A DNA stretch of 38,767 nt from an uncultured Verrucomicrobia subdivision 3 bacterium (GCA_937890005.1 CALBZA010000055.1:1-38767), one strand, 5' to 3'. Shown: positions 25,590-33,672, numbered from the stretch's first letter. Notes: generated by a model not told the origin, from the sequence alone. Translations and numbers: made by a program.

Positions 25590-25973
25590 ATGGAATCGCA
25601 ATTGAATGAATATATCCCGGTGCTGATGCTGGGAGTGCTCGCAGTCTGCTTCGCCTTCGGGATGCTGATCCTGTCCGTCGTGGTTGGAAAGAAGGGCAAG
25701 CGTCTCCCGATCAAGGACACGGCGTATGAATGCGGCATGATTCCGATCGGTGAAGGCGGATCGCGCCTGTCGGTGAAGTTCTATCTCGTTGCGATGCTGT
25801 TCATCCTGTTTGATATCGAAGTGGTCTTTCTCTATCCTTGGGCGGTCGTTTACAAGGATATGCTTGCGCAGAATGCCGGGCTGATCTTCGGCTCGATGAT
25901 TTCATTCATGCTGATTCTGTTTGTGGGTTACATCTACGCACTGAAAAAGCGCGCCTTCGACTGGAAGAGCTAG
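25590..25973 (+). CDS. nuoA: NADH-quinone oxidoreductase subunit A
   Basis: This 127-residue membrane protein has three helices (residues about 9-32, 65-85 and 95-115). The conserved loop DTAYECGMIPIG carries the family cysteine, and the second helix region FYLVAMLFILFDIEVVFLYPWA is the NuoA signature. NuoA lies at the junction of the membrane and peripheral arms of complex I. The gene is alone: no other nuo gene follows within the remaining 13 kb, so the rest of complex I is elsewhere. It is flanked by two palindromic repeat elements. Confidence 0.95.
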   Translation: MESQLNEYIPVLMLGVLAVCFAFGMLILSVVVGKKGKRLPIKDTAYECGMIPIGEGGSRLSVKFYLVAMLFILFDIEVVFLYPWAVVYKDMLAQNAGLIFGSMISFMLILFVGYIYALKKRAFDWKS

Positions 25974-25993
25974 GGAACGTGTGAACGTGAAAC

Positions 25994-26054
25994 GTGATGC
26001 GTGACGCGTTCAGCGGCGGCTTCCGGGTCACGAGTCACACACATCACGCATCAC
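25994..26054. repeat. 61-bp palindromic repeat between nuoA and the phosphohexomutase gene
   Basis: GTGATGCGTGA (25994-26004) and TCACGCATCAC (26044-26054) are perfect 11-bp inverted repeats separated by 39 bp. Similarity extends a few bases inward with mismatches. It fills most of the 97-bp gap. Confidence 0.75.
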
Positions 26055-26070
26055 TTTTCATCCGCACGTT

Positions 26071-27498
26071 ATGATCAAATTCGGAACCTCCGGCTGGCGC
26101 GGGATCATTGCCCGCGAATTCACTTTCGACAACGTCCGCCTCGCCACACAGGCGATTGCACTTTATCTCAAAGAGGAACTGGCGAATCCAAAGTCCGCGA
26201 TTCACGGTCGCAAGCCGGTGATCATTCTTGGATACGACACCCGTTTTCTCGGACGTGAATTCTCGCTCGCAGCCGCCGAAGTTCTTTCCAGCAACGGGCT
26301 CATTCCCCTGCTCTGCAATCGCGACACGCCGACGCCGGTGATTGCCCACACGATTCGCGCGCGCAAGGCGATTGGCGGCATCAACATGACCGCGAGCCAC
26401 AACCCGGCCGAGTATCAGGGACTGAAGTTTTCCACCAGCAACGGCGCGCCGGCCACACCCGACGTGACGAAGAAAATCGAAGCGAACGTTGCAAAGCTGC
26501 AGAAGGAAAACTGGTCGTTCAAGGGAGCGGTCATCGGTTCACTGGAGTTCAAGACTTTCGATCCGCAGCCGGACTACTTCAAACAGCTTCGAAAGCTGAT
26601 CGACTTCAATGCCATCAAAAAGGCAAAACTGAAGATTGCTGTTGAATTGATGTATGGCACTGGCCGCGGCTACCTCGACAAGCTGCTGACCGAATCGGGC
26701 GCGAAGATCACGGTTTTCCATAACGAACTGAATCCGCTCTTCGGTGGACATCATCCGGAACCGAATGCAGAAGGCATGGCGGAAGTCAGCGCCTTCGTTC
26801 GCAGCGGCAAAGCGCAGTTTGGACTTGGACTCGACGGAGATGCCGATCGATTCGGCATTGTGGACAAGGACGGAACCTGGCTGACACCGAATCAGGTTCT
26901 CACCCTCGCGCTGTATCACCTGAAGAAAAATCGCGGCTGGACCGGTGCCGTGGTGCGCACGGTGCCCAGCAGCCATCAGGTCGATGCCGTGGCCGAAATG
27001 CTGGGTGTGAAACTCCATGAAACACCGGTCGGCTTCAAATACATCGGCGCGCTGATGGAAAGCGAACCGATCATTGTCGGCGGCGAAGAGTCAGGCGGCC
27101 TGAGTGTGAAAGGCCATGTGCCGGAAAAGGACGGCATTCTCGCCTGCCTGTTGATGGCCGAACTGGTTGCCACGGAAAAGAAATCGCTCGGACGCATTCT
27201 CAAGGATCTCGAGAAAAAGATCGATGAGTTTCACAGCGACCGGATCAACGTGCGCATTCCCGAGGACAAGAAGGACGCCTTGCTCGCGAAGCTTGGCTCC
27301 GGGCTTTCGAACATTGGCGCATTCAAGGTCGAGAAGTTCATCACGACCGACGGTTACAAATTCCTGCTTCCGAAAGGCGAATGGGTTGCATTCCGCGCGA
27401 GCGGAACTGAACCGTTGATCCGCTGCTACATTGAAGCGCGTTCCACAGCCAGTTTGAAAAAGCTCCGTGGCGCCTGTCAGAAGTTGCTCTCAGTCTGA
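26071..27498 (+). CDS. phosphoglucomutase/phosphomannomutase family protein
   Basis: This 475-residue alpha-D-phosphohexomutase has all four signature sites: the phosphoserine loop TASHNP (Ser109), the Mg2+ loop DGDADR (255-260), the sugar-binding loop GGEESGG (337-343) and the phosphate-binding RASGTEP (442-448). It moves phosphate between C1 and C6 of a hexose phosphate, feeding glycogen, nucleotide-sugar or exopolysaccharide synthesis. The choice between glucose and mannose cannot be made from the motifs with certainty; GEESGG is compatible with glucose-type enzymes. It ends at a strong terminator. Confidence 0.92.
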   Translation: MIKFGTSGWRGIIAREFTFDNVRLATQAIALYLKEELANPKSAIHGRKPVIILGYDTRFLGREFSLAAAEVLSSNGLIPLLCNRDTPTPVIAHTIRARKAIGGINMTASHNPAEYQGLKFSTSNGAPATPDVTKKIEANVAKLQKENWSFKGAVIGSLEFKTFDPQPDYFKQLRKLIDFNAIKKAKLKIAVELMYGTGRGYLDKLLTESGAKITVFHNELNPLFGGHHPEPNAEGMAEVSAFVRSGKAQFGLGLDGDADRFGIVDKDGTWLTPNQVLTLALYHLKKNRGWTGAVVRTVPSSHQVDAVAEMLGVKLHETPVGFKYIGALMESEPIIVGGEESGGLSVKGHVPEKDGILACLLMAELVATEKKSLGRILKDLEKKIDEFHSDRINVRIPEDKKDALLAKLGSGLSNIGAFKVEKFITTDGYKFLLPKGEWVAFRASGTEPLIRCYIEARSTASLKKLRGACQKLLSV

Positions 27499-27520
27499 TC
27501 GCTGGGATCACTCACTTTCG

Positions 27521-27547
27521 AAGCCCGGCCCCAGGCCGGGCTTTTTC
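27521..27547 (+). terminator. intrinsic terminator after the phosphohexomutase gene
   Basis: AAGCCCGGCC and GGCCGGGCTT form a perfect 10-bp stem with a CCA loop followed by a T run. It lies 22 bp after the stop codon at 27498. Confidence 0.92.
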
Positions 27548-27654
27548 ATTTCGAGCTGCCAGGAATTCACTCCAAAAAAGACTCCCGCCTTTTTGTCTCT
27601 GTTTCGAGGGTTAATCCCACTTTAGCGAGAATCGATTCGAACGAAGCTATCGGC

Positions 27655-27888
27655 ATGAACAAGCTGTACATCATTCAGTGGAAATCCAAGGTCAACGGTC
27701 GCGCTGGACGCGGGACGAAAACATTCGACAAAAGTGAAGCGGAACAACTCGTGGATGAGTTGAATCGAGAGTTTCCGCAAATCGTTCATGAAATTGCGGA
27801 AGCGGATTTCGTTCAAACGAGCGATTCAGACGACGAGACTGCTTCCGCTTCAGCGACGCATTCGGCCCCCCTTCTCTCGGCCGCCTGA
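27655..27888 (+). CDS. small hypothetical protein, 77 aa
   Basis: This is an unrecognised soluble protein. Residues 1-55 look like a small alpha/beta domain (KLYIIQWKSKVNGRAGRGTK, then FDKSEAEQLVDELNREFPQI). The last 20 residues are a low-complexity Ser/Ala/Asp tail. The first part resembles proteins that pair a beta-hairpin with one helix, but no family can be named. It starts 108 bp after the phosphohexomutase terminator and is followed by its own terminator at 27970-27998. Confidence 0.6.
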   Translation: MNKLYIIQWKSKVNGRAGRGTKTFDKSEAEQLVDELNREFPQIVHEIAEADFVQTSDSDDETASASATHSAPLLSAA

Positions 27889-27969
27889 CGGCTTAGGGTT
27901 TCACCCCATTCCTGCATGAAAAGCGTTTGGTAGAGTGACACCGCAATGTGATTGAGAGTGGCAATCACG

Positions 27970-27998
27970 GCGGCTCCGAGTGGAGCCGCATTTTTTTT
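27970..27998 (+). terminator. intrinsic terminator with eight-T run
   Basis: GCGGCTCC-GAGT-GGAGCCGC is a perfect 8-bp stem with a tetraloop, followed by A and eight T residues. A second hairpin, GTGATTG/CAATCAC, lies immediately upstream (about 27948-27968). It ends the transcript of the 77-residue gene or a small RNA. Confidence 0.9.
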
Positions 27999-28092
27999 GG
28001 CTGCATTGATCCCAACGCCCCAACACCTCCCGCCTGATGCCTCACACTTCGCATCTTCCCTTCCCCTTCGACAGGTGTAGGTTGTCCTGTTC

Positions 28093-28248
28093 ATGAATTG
28101 GAGTGGCCTTGTAGAAAGCTTTGAACAGATTTGGCAACAGCGGCCAAAGCTGCTGCTCTTCCTGTTTTTCGGATTCTTCGTTTTTCTCGGTCTGGTCATC
28201 GACGCCTGGGTTTTGCGAAAGCGAAAAAAGCGTCATCGCAAGATTTGA
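28093..28248 (+). CDS. small single-pass membrane protein, 51 aa
   Basis: This reading frame begins MNWSGLVESFEQIWQQRPKL, continues as one very hydrophobic helix (LLFLFFGFFVFLGLVIDAWV, residues about 21-40) and ends in a dense basic tail (LRKRKKRHRKI). By the positive-inside rule the C-terminus would be cytoplasmic. The pattern amphipathic helix, membrane helix, basic tail is typical of small regulatory membrane proteins. An AGG-rich stretch precedes the ATG. No family is recognised. It lies between a strong terminator and tRNA-Glu, on the opposite strand to the tRNA. Confidence 0.6.
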   Translation: MNWSGLVESFEQIWQQRPKLLLFLFFGFFVFLGLVIDAWVLRKRKKRHRKI

Positions 28249-28322
28249 TCGAATGCGGAGCTGCACAGCGCGAACGAAATAGACTCAGCAATCCATTGGA
28301 AATGTTGCGGAGGAGAAGAAGT

Positions 28323-28397
28323 TGGCGACCCTATCGGGAATCGAACCCGAGCTACCGCCGTGAAAGGGCAGTGTCCTAACCGCTAGACCATAGGGTC
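28323..28397 (-). tRNA. tRNA-Glu (anticodon TTC)
   Basis: On the - strand GACCCTA (28397-28391) pairs with TAGGGTC (28333-28327) as a 7-bp acceptor stem. The anticodon arm is CTGCC-CTTTCAC-GGCGG with anticodon TTC. The T arm CGGG-TTCGATT-CCCG is standard. The discriminator G (28326) is followed by an encoded CCA (28325-28323). Its promoter is visible at 28417-28444. It supplies Glu-tRNA for translation and, if the same tRNA synthetase is non-discriminating, fits the GatCAB pathway encoded nearby. Confidence 0.97.
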
Positions 28398-28416
28398 GTC
28401 GTCGAAAGCGGCGCAA

Positions 28417-28444
28417 AATATAATCGTGTCGGAAACGATGTCAC
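28417..28444 (-). promoter_or_regulatory. sigma70-type promoter of tRNA-Glu
   Basis: Reading the - strand, GTGACA (28444-28439, five of six matches to TTGACA) is followed after 16 bp by TATATT (28422-28417). The predicted start is about 12 bp before the tRNA 5' end at 28397. The spacer overlaps the left arm of a 10-bp inverted repeat (28430-28439 with 28471-28480). Confidence 0.65.
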
Positions 28445-28480
28445 GAAAAATTCGCGTTTGCGTTCACAAAATCGTTTCCG
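28430..28480. repeat. 10-bp inverted repeat between tRNA-Glu and ilvE
   Basis: CGGAAACGAT (28430-28439) and ATCGTTTCCG (28471-28480) are perfect inverted repeats 31 bp apart. The left arm lies inside the tRNA promoter spacer and the right arm ends 19 bp before the ilvE start. It could be an operator or an mRNA leader stem. Confidence 0.6.
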
Positions 28481-28499
28481 TAGCTTGGCCCAACTTCGC

Positions 28500-29372
28500 A
28501 TGAAAGTTTATATCGACGGAAAATTCTACGAAGAACAGGACGCAAAAGTGTCCGTCTTCGACCACGGCCTGCTCTATGGGGACGGTATTTTTGAAGGCAT
28601 TCGGGCCTATAACGGTCGAGTTTTCCGTCTGAAGGAACACATTGACCGCCTCTTCTATTCTGCGAAGGCGCTTCTTCTCACCGTTCCGATCTCGCACGCG
28701 GAAATGATGAAGGCTGTGGTGGAAAGCTGCCGCGCCAACAACATCCGCGATGGCTACATTCGCCTGATCGTCACCCGCGGTGTCGGAACGCTCGGATTGA
28801 ATCCGAACCGCTGCAAGAATCCTTCGGTGATTTGCATCGCGGACAAGATCCAGCTTTATCCGGAAGAACTTTACAACCGCGGCATGGACATCATCACCGT
28901 GCCGACCGTTCGGAATCTTCACAGTGCGGTGAATCCGGCGATCAAATCGCTGAATTACCTGAACAACATTCTCGCGAAGATCGAAGCGAACAATGCGGGC
29001 TGTGAAGAAGCCGTGATGTTGAATGCCGAAGGCTACGTTGCCGAATGCACGGGCGACAACATCTTCATCGTGAAGGATGGCAAACTGTTCACGCCTCCGC
29101 TTTCGGCCGGTGCGTTGTACGGAATCACCCGCCAGGTGGTGATCGATCTCGCCGAAAAACGCGGCATGAAGGTCGGCGAACCGAATCTGACGCGTTACGA
29201 TCTTTTCAACGCGGACGAATGCTTTGTCACCGGCACGGGCGCTGAAATCGTCCCGATCGTGAAGATCGACGCCCGCGTCATTGGCGACGGAAAACCCGGC
29301 CAGATCACGCGCGCTCTTGTCGCGGACTACCATGCCTTGACGAAAGTCTCCGGCGAGCCGATATACGGATAA
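28500..29372 (+). CDS. ilvE: branched-chain amino acid aminotransferase
   Basis: This 290-residue PLP enzyme of fold type IV begins MKVYIDGKFYEEQDAKVSVFDHGLLYGDGIFEG. The PLP lysine is Lys149 in NPAIKSLNYLNN, and the cofactor-phosphate region includes EAVMLNAEGYVAECTGDNIF. The KSLNYLNN context is that of branched-chain aminotransferases rather than D-amino acid or aminodeoxychorismate enzymes. It transfers amino groups between Leu/Ile/Val and 2-oxoglutarate. The ATG at 28500 is the family start. The next gene, mcsA, begins 5 bp after the stop, so ilvE appears to lead the mcsA-mcsB-clpC transcript. Confidence 0.92.
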   Translation: MKVYIDGKFYEEQDAKVSVFDHGLLYGDGIFEGIRAYNGRVFRLKEHIDRLFYSAKALLLTVPISHAEMMKAVVESCRANNIRDGYIRLIVTRGVGTLGLNPNRCKNPSVICIADKIQLYPEELYNRGMDIITVPTVRNLHSAVNPAIKSLNYLNNILAKIEANNAGCEEAVMLNAEGYVAECTGDNIFIVKDGKLFTPPLSAGALYGITRQVVIDLAEKRGMKVGEPNLTRYDLFNADECFVTGTGAEIVPIVKIDARVIGDGKPGQITRALVADYHALTKVSGEPIYG

Positions 29373-29377
29373 GATTT

Positions 29378-29887
29378 ATGCTGTGCTGCATCTGCAAGGA
29401 ACGCGAAGCCACGGTGCATCTCACCCAGATCGCTGGCGACAAGATGCAGAAAGTGGATCTTTGCGAAGAATGCGCGAAGACCAAAGGCGTCAACGACCCC
29501 ACCGGTTTCTCGCTCGCCGATCTTCTGCTTGGACTCGGCGCATCGCAGGAAATGGAACAATCCGCCGGCGGCGTCGATCTCAAGTGCCCTCGCTGCGGTT
29601 TCACCCAAGCCGATTTCAAGAAGGCGGGCCGGCTCGGTTGTCCGGACTGTTACCGCACCTTTGCTGATGGATTGGACGGACTTCTCAAGTCGATGCACAA
29701 GGGAACCCGTCACATGGGCAAGGTTCCGGAATCGCTGCGACAGACGCGCGACATTTCTGACCGTTTGAAGGCGCTTCAGAAAAAACTGACGAAGGCAATT
29801 CAGGACGAAAACTTCGAACAGGCGGCACAGCTCAGGGACGAGATCAAGCAGATCACCGCCAAGCTCAGCAACATTGCAGCCACCTGA
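29378..29887 (+). CDS. mcsA: protein-arginine kinase activator McsA
   Basis: This 169-residue protein has four CxxC pairs, likely two zinc-binding sites: C3/C6 and C29/C32, then C70/C73 and C88/C91. At the C-terminus lies a UVR domain (LQKKLTKAIQDENFEQAAQL, about 133-160). This is the McsA architecture: it activates the arginine kinase McsB and binds Clp ATPase. It lies 5 bp after ilvE and 4 bp before mcsB. The CxxC pairs also make McsA a possible metal or thiol-stress sensor. Confidence 0.93.
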   Translation: MLCCICKEREATVHLTQIAGDKMQKVDLCEECAKTKGVNDPTGFSLADLLLGLGASQEMEQSAGGVDLKCPRCGFTQADFKKAGRLGCPDCYRTFADGLDGLLKSMHKGTRHMGKVPESLRQTRDISDRLKALQKKLTKAIQDENFEQAAQLRDEIKQITAKLSNIAAT

Positions 29888-29891
29888 CACG

Positions 29892-31004
29892 ATGGATATC
29901 CATGAGTTCCTCATTCCTCCAGCCGATACCGCCCGTCGCAAGGGACCGTATGACCGGATAGTGATGTCGAGCCGGGTCCGTCTGGCCCGCAACATCAGAG
30001 ATTCCGCATTTCCCGGCTGGGCGAAAAAACCCGAGCGTGTTCGTGTCCTTGAAGCCATCCGTCCCGCAGTCGAGAGCCTTCCTGAAATGAAGGATGCGTT
30101 CTCGCAATCGATGGACAATCTCACCACGCTGGACAAACAGATTCTCGTCGAACGCCATCTCATCAGCCGCGAACACGCCGCCAAGAGTGCTGGAAGCGGC
30201 CTTGTGTTGAACCGGGAGGAGACGTTGTGCGTGATGATCAATGAAGAAGATCACATGCGCATGCAGGCGTTGCGGCCCGGACTTCAGTTGCGTCAGGCAT
30301 GGACTGCCATCGACACCGTTGATTCGGAACTCGAAAAGAAGCTCGATTACGCTTTCAGCTCGGAACTGGGTTACCTGACCGCCTGCCCCACCAATATAGG
30401 TACAGGCATTCGCGTCAGCGCGATGTTGCATCTGCCCGGCCTGGTGCTGGCGGAACAGATCAATCCCATCATTCAGTCCGTCAACAAGCTCGGCCTTGCT
30501 GTACGCGGGCTTTACGGTGAAGGCACCGAGGCACTTGGAAACGTGTTCCAGGTGTCCAACCAGATGACACTTGGCGAGTCCGAAAGCGCCATTGTCGAAC
30601 GATTGGAAAAGGTTCTGGCGCAGATCATTGAGCACGAAGAGAACGCCCGCGCCACGCTTCTGGAGAAGAAGCCGAAGATGGTTTACAACCACATCGGCCG
30701 TGCGTATGGAATTCTCGCGAACGCCCACAGCATTTCATCCAAAGAAACGATGAATTTGCTTTCATTGATGCGCCTGGGCGTCGATGTAAACCTGTTCCCG
30801 GGTGTGGACCGGGCGCTGGTTGATGAACTGTTCATTCTGACCCAGCCGGCTCACCTGCAGAAACAGCATTCGGAAAAGCTGTCGGCCGAGGAACGTGACC
30901 TGCTCAGAGCAGATATGGTTCGCGAGCGTTTGAAGCATGTGAGCAGACCAGTTTCAAAGCCGGGCGGTGGGCAAGGTACGGGATTGGACAAACCCGAAAA
31001 GTAA
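29892..31004 (+). CDS. mcsB: protein-arginine kinase McsB
   Basis: This 370-residue phosphagen-kinase-fold protein keeps the arginine-kinase active-site blocks: IVMSSRVRLARN, MINEEDHMRMQ, LTACPTNIGTGIRVSAMLHLP and GLYGEGTEALGNVFQVSNQMTLG. McsB phosphorylates arginines of damaged or regulatory proteins, marking them for ClpC-ClpP. The ATG at 29892 is the family start (MDIHEFLIPP); an upstream ATG at 29874 lies inside mcsA. Its C-terminus has a Gly/Lys/Pro-rich extension (SKPGGGQGTGLDKPEK). clpC follows after 17 bp. Confidence 0.94.
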   Translation: MDIHEFLIPPADTARRKGPYDRIVMSSRVRLARNIRDSAFPGWAKKPERVRVLEAIRPAVESLPEMKDAFSQSMDNLTTLDKQILVERHLISREHAAKSAGSGLVLNREETLCVMINEEDHMRMQALRPGLQLRQAWTAIDTVDSELEKKLDYAFSSELGYLTACPTNIGTGIRVSAMLHLPGLVLAEQINPIIQSVNKLGLAVRGLYGEGTEALGNVFQVSNQMTLGESESAIVERLEKVLAQIIEHEENARATLLEKKPKMVYNHIGRAYGILANAHSISSKETMNLLSLMRLGVDVNLFPGVDRALVDELFILTQPAHLQKQHSEKLSAEERDLLRADMVRERLKHVSRPVSKPGGGQGTGLDKPEK

Positions 31005-31021
31005 TCCATTTTGATTTTATT

Positions 31022-33532
31022 ATGAGCGACGAAGCCATGAGCAATTTCACGCCACGCGCGCAACAGGTTCTCGCCCTGGCACGCAAGGAAGCAGACCGCT
31101 TCAACCACAACTTCGTCGGGACAGAGCACCTTTTGCTCGGCCTGATCAAACTCGGACAGGGTGTGGCGGTAAACGTCCTGCAAAAAATGGGCCTTGATCT
31201 CGAAACTGTCCGCATGGAAGTCGAGAAGCAGGTCGGCACAGGACCCGATCAGAAAATGATCGGTAATATCCCTTACACGCCGCGCGTGAAGAAAGTCCTC
31301 GCTCTGGCTGCCAAGGAAGCGAAGGCGCTCAATCATACTTACGTCGGCACCGAACACATCCTCCTCGGACTCCTCCGCGAGGGTGACGGCGTCGCCGCCC
31401 GGGTTCTCAAGAACCTCGACGTGGACATCGAACAAACCCGCCAGGAAATCCTGAAGGAACTCGATCCGAACTTCGCGGCCCAGGAAGAACAGGGATCCGC
31501 TGCAGCGGGCGAACCCGCTCCGGAAAAACCGACGCCCGGTGAAAAGAAGGGCGAAGTCAAAACTCCGGCACTCAAAGCTTTTGGACGGGACCTCACCGAA
31601 ATCGCCCGAAAAGGCGAGATGGATCCGGTCATCGGTCGAAAGAACGAAATCGAACGCGTCATCCAGATTCTCTGCCGCCGCACCAAGAACAATCCGGTTC
31701 TGCTTGGCGAAGCTGGTGTTGGCAAAACGGCGATCGTCGAAGGGCTCGCCCAGGAGATTGCCGCTGGAAACGTTCCGGAACTTCTGCGCGAGAAACGCGT
31801 GATCACACTCGACCTCGCATTGATGGTCGCCGGCACGAAATATCGTGGTCAATTCGAGGAACGCATCAAGGCCGTCATGGACGAAATCCGGCGCGCCAAA
31901 AACATCATTCTGTTCATCGACGAGCTGCACACCATCGTGGGCGCCGGCTCGGCGGAAGGAACGATGGATGCCTCGAACATCATCAAGCCGGCCCTCAGCC
32001 GTGGCGAACTCCAATGCATCGGGGCCACAACGCTGAACGAGTATCGCAAATACATCGAAAAGGACGCCGCGCTCGAACGCCGTTTCCAGGCTGTCAAAGT
32101 GGAAGCGCCTTCCATCGACGAAGCGATCCTCATTTTGAAGGGCCTTCGTCCGAAATACGAAGATCATCACAAGGCCGAGTTCACGGACAAGGCCGTTGAG
32201 GCTTCCGTCAAACTTTCGGACCGTTACATCACCGATCGTTTCCTTCCGGACAAGGCGATCGATCTGATGGATGAAGCCGGTTCGCGCGCGCGCATTGGAA
32301 CGATGACCCGGCCTCCGGAAGTCAAGGATCTCGAAAGCGAGATCGAAGAGATCAAAAGCCAGAAGGAACGCGCGATCAAGAACCAGGACTTCGAAGGCGC
32401 CGCAGCAATGCGCGACAAGGAAAAGCAGACCAAGGAAAAGCTTGAGAATCTGCTGAAGGAATGGCGCACCAGCCGCGAAGAGAAGCGCGTCAAAGTCGAT
32501 GAGGAAGACATCCTCCAGGTCGTCTCCAAGTGGACCGGCATCCCGCTTCAGCGCATGGAACAGGGCGAAATGGCCCGGCTGCTGAAGGTCGAGGAAGAAA
32601 TGACCAAGGTCGTCATCGGCCAGAAGGAAGGCGTCTCTGCCATCTGTAAAGCCCTGCGCCGCTCGCGCGCGGATCTCAAAGATCCACGCCGTCCGATCGG
32701 CACATTCGCTTTGCTCGGACCGACCGGTGTCGGCAAGACGTTGCTCGCAAAGACGCTCGCCGAACAGATGTTTGGAGACCCGAAGGCGCTCATCCAGCTC
32801 GACATGAGCGAGTACATGGAAAAATTCAATGTCTCGCGCCTGGTGGGATCGCCTCCCGGATACGTCGGCTACGAAGAAGGCGGCCAGCTGACCGAACAGG
32901 TTCGCCGTAAGCCCTATTCTGTGGTTCTTTTCGACGAAATCGAGAAGGCGCACCCTGATGTCTGGAACATGCTTCTCCAGATCCTGGAAGAAGGAAAGTT
33001 GACGGACAACATCGGCCGCGTGGTCAATTTCCGGAATACAATCATCCTGATGACCTCGAACGTCGGCTCGGACACCATCAAGCGCCAGAGCACGATGGGC
33101 TTCTCTCCGATCACGGATGAAAGCAGTTACGAGAAGATGCGCGAGAAGATCATCGACGAGGCAAAGCGGACATTCCGTCCGGAATTCCTGAATCGTCTGG
33201 ATGACATCATCGTCTTCCGGTCGCTGACGAAGCCGGACCTCATCCAGATTCTGGATCTGGAAATCAACAAGGTCCTGCTCCGGCTCAAGAACCGGAACAT
33301 CACGCTCACGCTCGACGAAAAGGCGAAGGACTTCCTCGTGGAGAAAGGCTACGACCCGCAGTATGGCGCCCGTCCAATGCGCCGGTCGGTTGAGAAATTC
33401 CTGGAAGATCCTCTTGCTGAAGAAATTCTCAAAGGGACGATCCATGAGGGTGAACCGATCGTCGTCACTGCCGAAAACGACAAGCTTATCTTCAACCAGA
33501 ACGCGGCCGCTGAAGGCGCGCTCTCGAGCTGA
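31022..33532 (+). CDS. clpC: AAA+ unfoldase ClpC
   Basis: This 836-residue protein has two N-terminal Clp repeats (about 1-150: FTPRAQQVLALARKEADRFN and the repeat YTPRVKKVLALAAKEAKALN). Two AAA+ modules follow with Walker A GEAGVGKTA (about 228) and GPTGVGKT (about 565). Between them is a UVR/M-domain (about 435-485) with the IKNQDFEGAAAMRDKEK motif shared with McsA, which identifies ClpC rather than ClpA or ClpB. It unfolds arginine-phosphorylated substrates for ClpP. The start is the ATG at 31022; an ATG at 31037 is nearly as good. It is the last gene of the cluster and is followed by a 12-bp-stem terminator. Confidence 0.96.
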   Translation: MSDEAMSNFTPRAQQVLALARKEADRFNHNFVGTEHLLLGLIKLGQGVAVNVLQKMGLDLETVRMEVEKQVGTGPDQKMIGNIPYTPRVKKVLALAAKEAKALNHTYVGTEHILLGLLREGDGVAARVLKNLDVDIEQTRQEILKELDPNFAAQEEQGSAAAGEPAPEKPTPGEKKGEVKTPALKAFGRDLTEIARKGEMDPVIGRKNEIERVIQILCRRTKNNPVLLGEAGVGKTAIVEGLAQEIAAGNVPELLREKRVITLDLALMVAGTKYRGQFEERIKAVMDEIRRAKNIILFIDELHTIVGAGSAEGTMDASNIIKPALSRGELQCIGATTLNEYRKYIEKDAALERRFQAVKVEAPSIDEAILILKGLRPKYEDHHKAEFTDKAVEASVKLSDRYITDRFLPDKAIDLMDEAGSRARIGTMTRPPEVKDLESEIEEIKSQKERAIKNQDFEGAAAMRDKEKQTKEKLENLLKEWRTSREEKRVKVDEEDILQVVSKWTGIPLQRMEQGEMARLLKVEEEMTKVVIGQKEGVSAICKALRRSRADLKDPRRPIGTFALLGPTGVGKTLLAKTLAEQMFGDPKALIQLDMSEYMEKFNVSRLVGSPPGYVGYEEGGQLTEQVRRKPYSVVLFDEIEKAHPDVWNMLLQILEEGKLTDNIGRVVNFRNTIILMTSNVGSDTIKRQSTMGFSPITDESSYEKMREKIIDEAKRTFRPEFLNRLDDIIVFRSLTKPDLIQILDLEINKVLLRLKNRNITLTLDEKAKDFLVEKGYDPQYGARPMRRSVEKFLEDPLAEEILKGTIHEGEPIVVTAENDKLIFNQNAAAEGALSS

Positions 33533-33547
33533 AAATCTCTCTCACAG

Positions 33548-33581
33548 ACGCCAGTCACCTCCCCGGTGGCTGGCGTTTTTT
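33548..33581 (+). terminator. intrinsic terminator after clpC
   Basis: ACGCCAGTCACC (33548-33559) pairs with GGTGGCTGGCGT (33565-33576; one T-G pair) around a five-base loop. A run of six T residues follows. It lies 15 bp after the clpC stop. Confidence 0.92.
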
Positions 33582-33672
33582 CATTTGGCCACTTGCATTT
33601 TCTTGGCGCGGAGACAAAGTCCCCTCGGCGACTGAATTTTGTGAAGCGTCTGGCGTCCATGTAAAAAGGAAT

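Noticed and set aside
25290..25601. Frames on both strands containing ETKGTK- or FVSFVNF-like peptides
   Set aside because: These are translations of the 9-bp-period palindromic element at 25411-25538, not genes.
28398..28499. CtsR or CIRCE operator upstream of the ilvE-clpC cluster
   Set aside because: No tandem GGTCAAA heptads and no TTAGCACTC-N9-GAGTGCTAA are present. The inverted repeat there has a different sequence.
30851..33445. 864-codon open frame on the - strand
   Set aside because: It is antisense to clpC and the end of mcsB, whose family motifs are unambiguous. No motif is seen in the antisense product.
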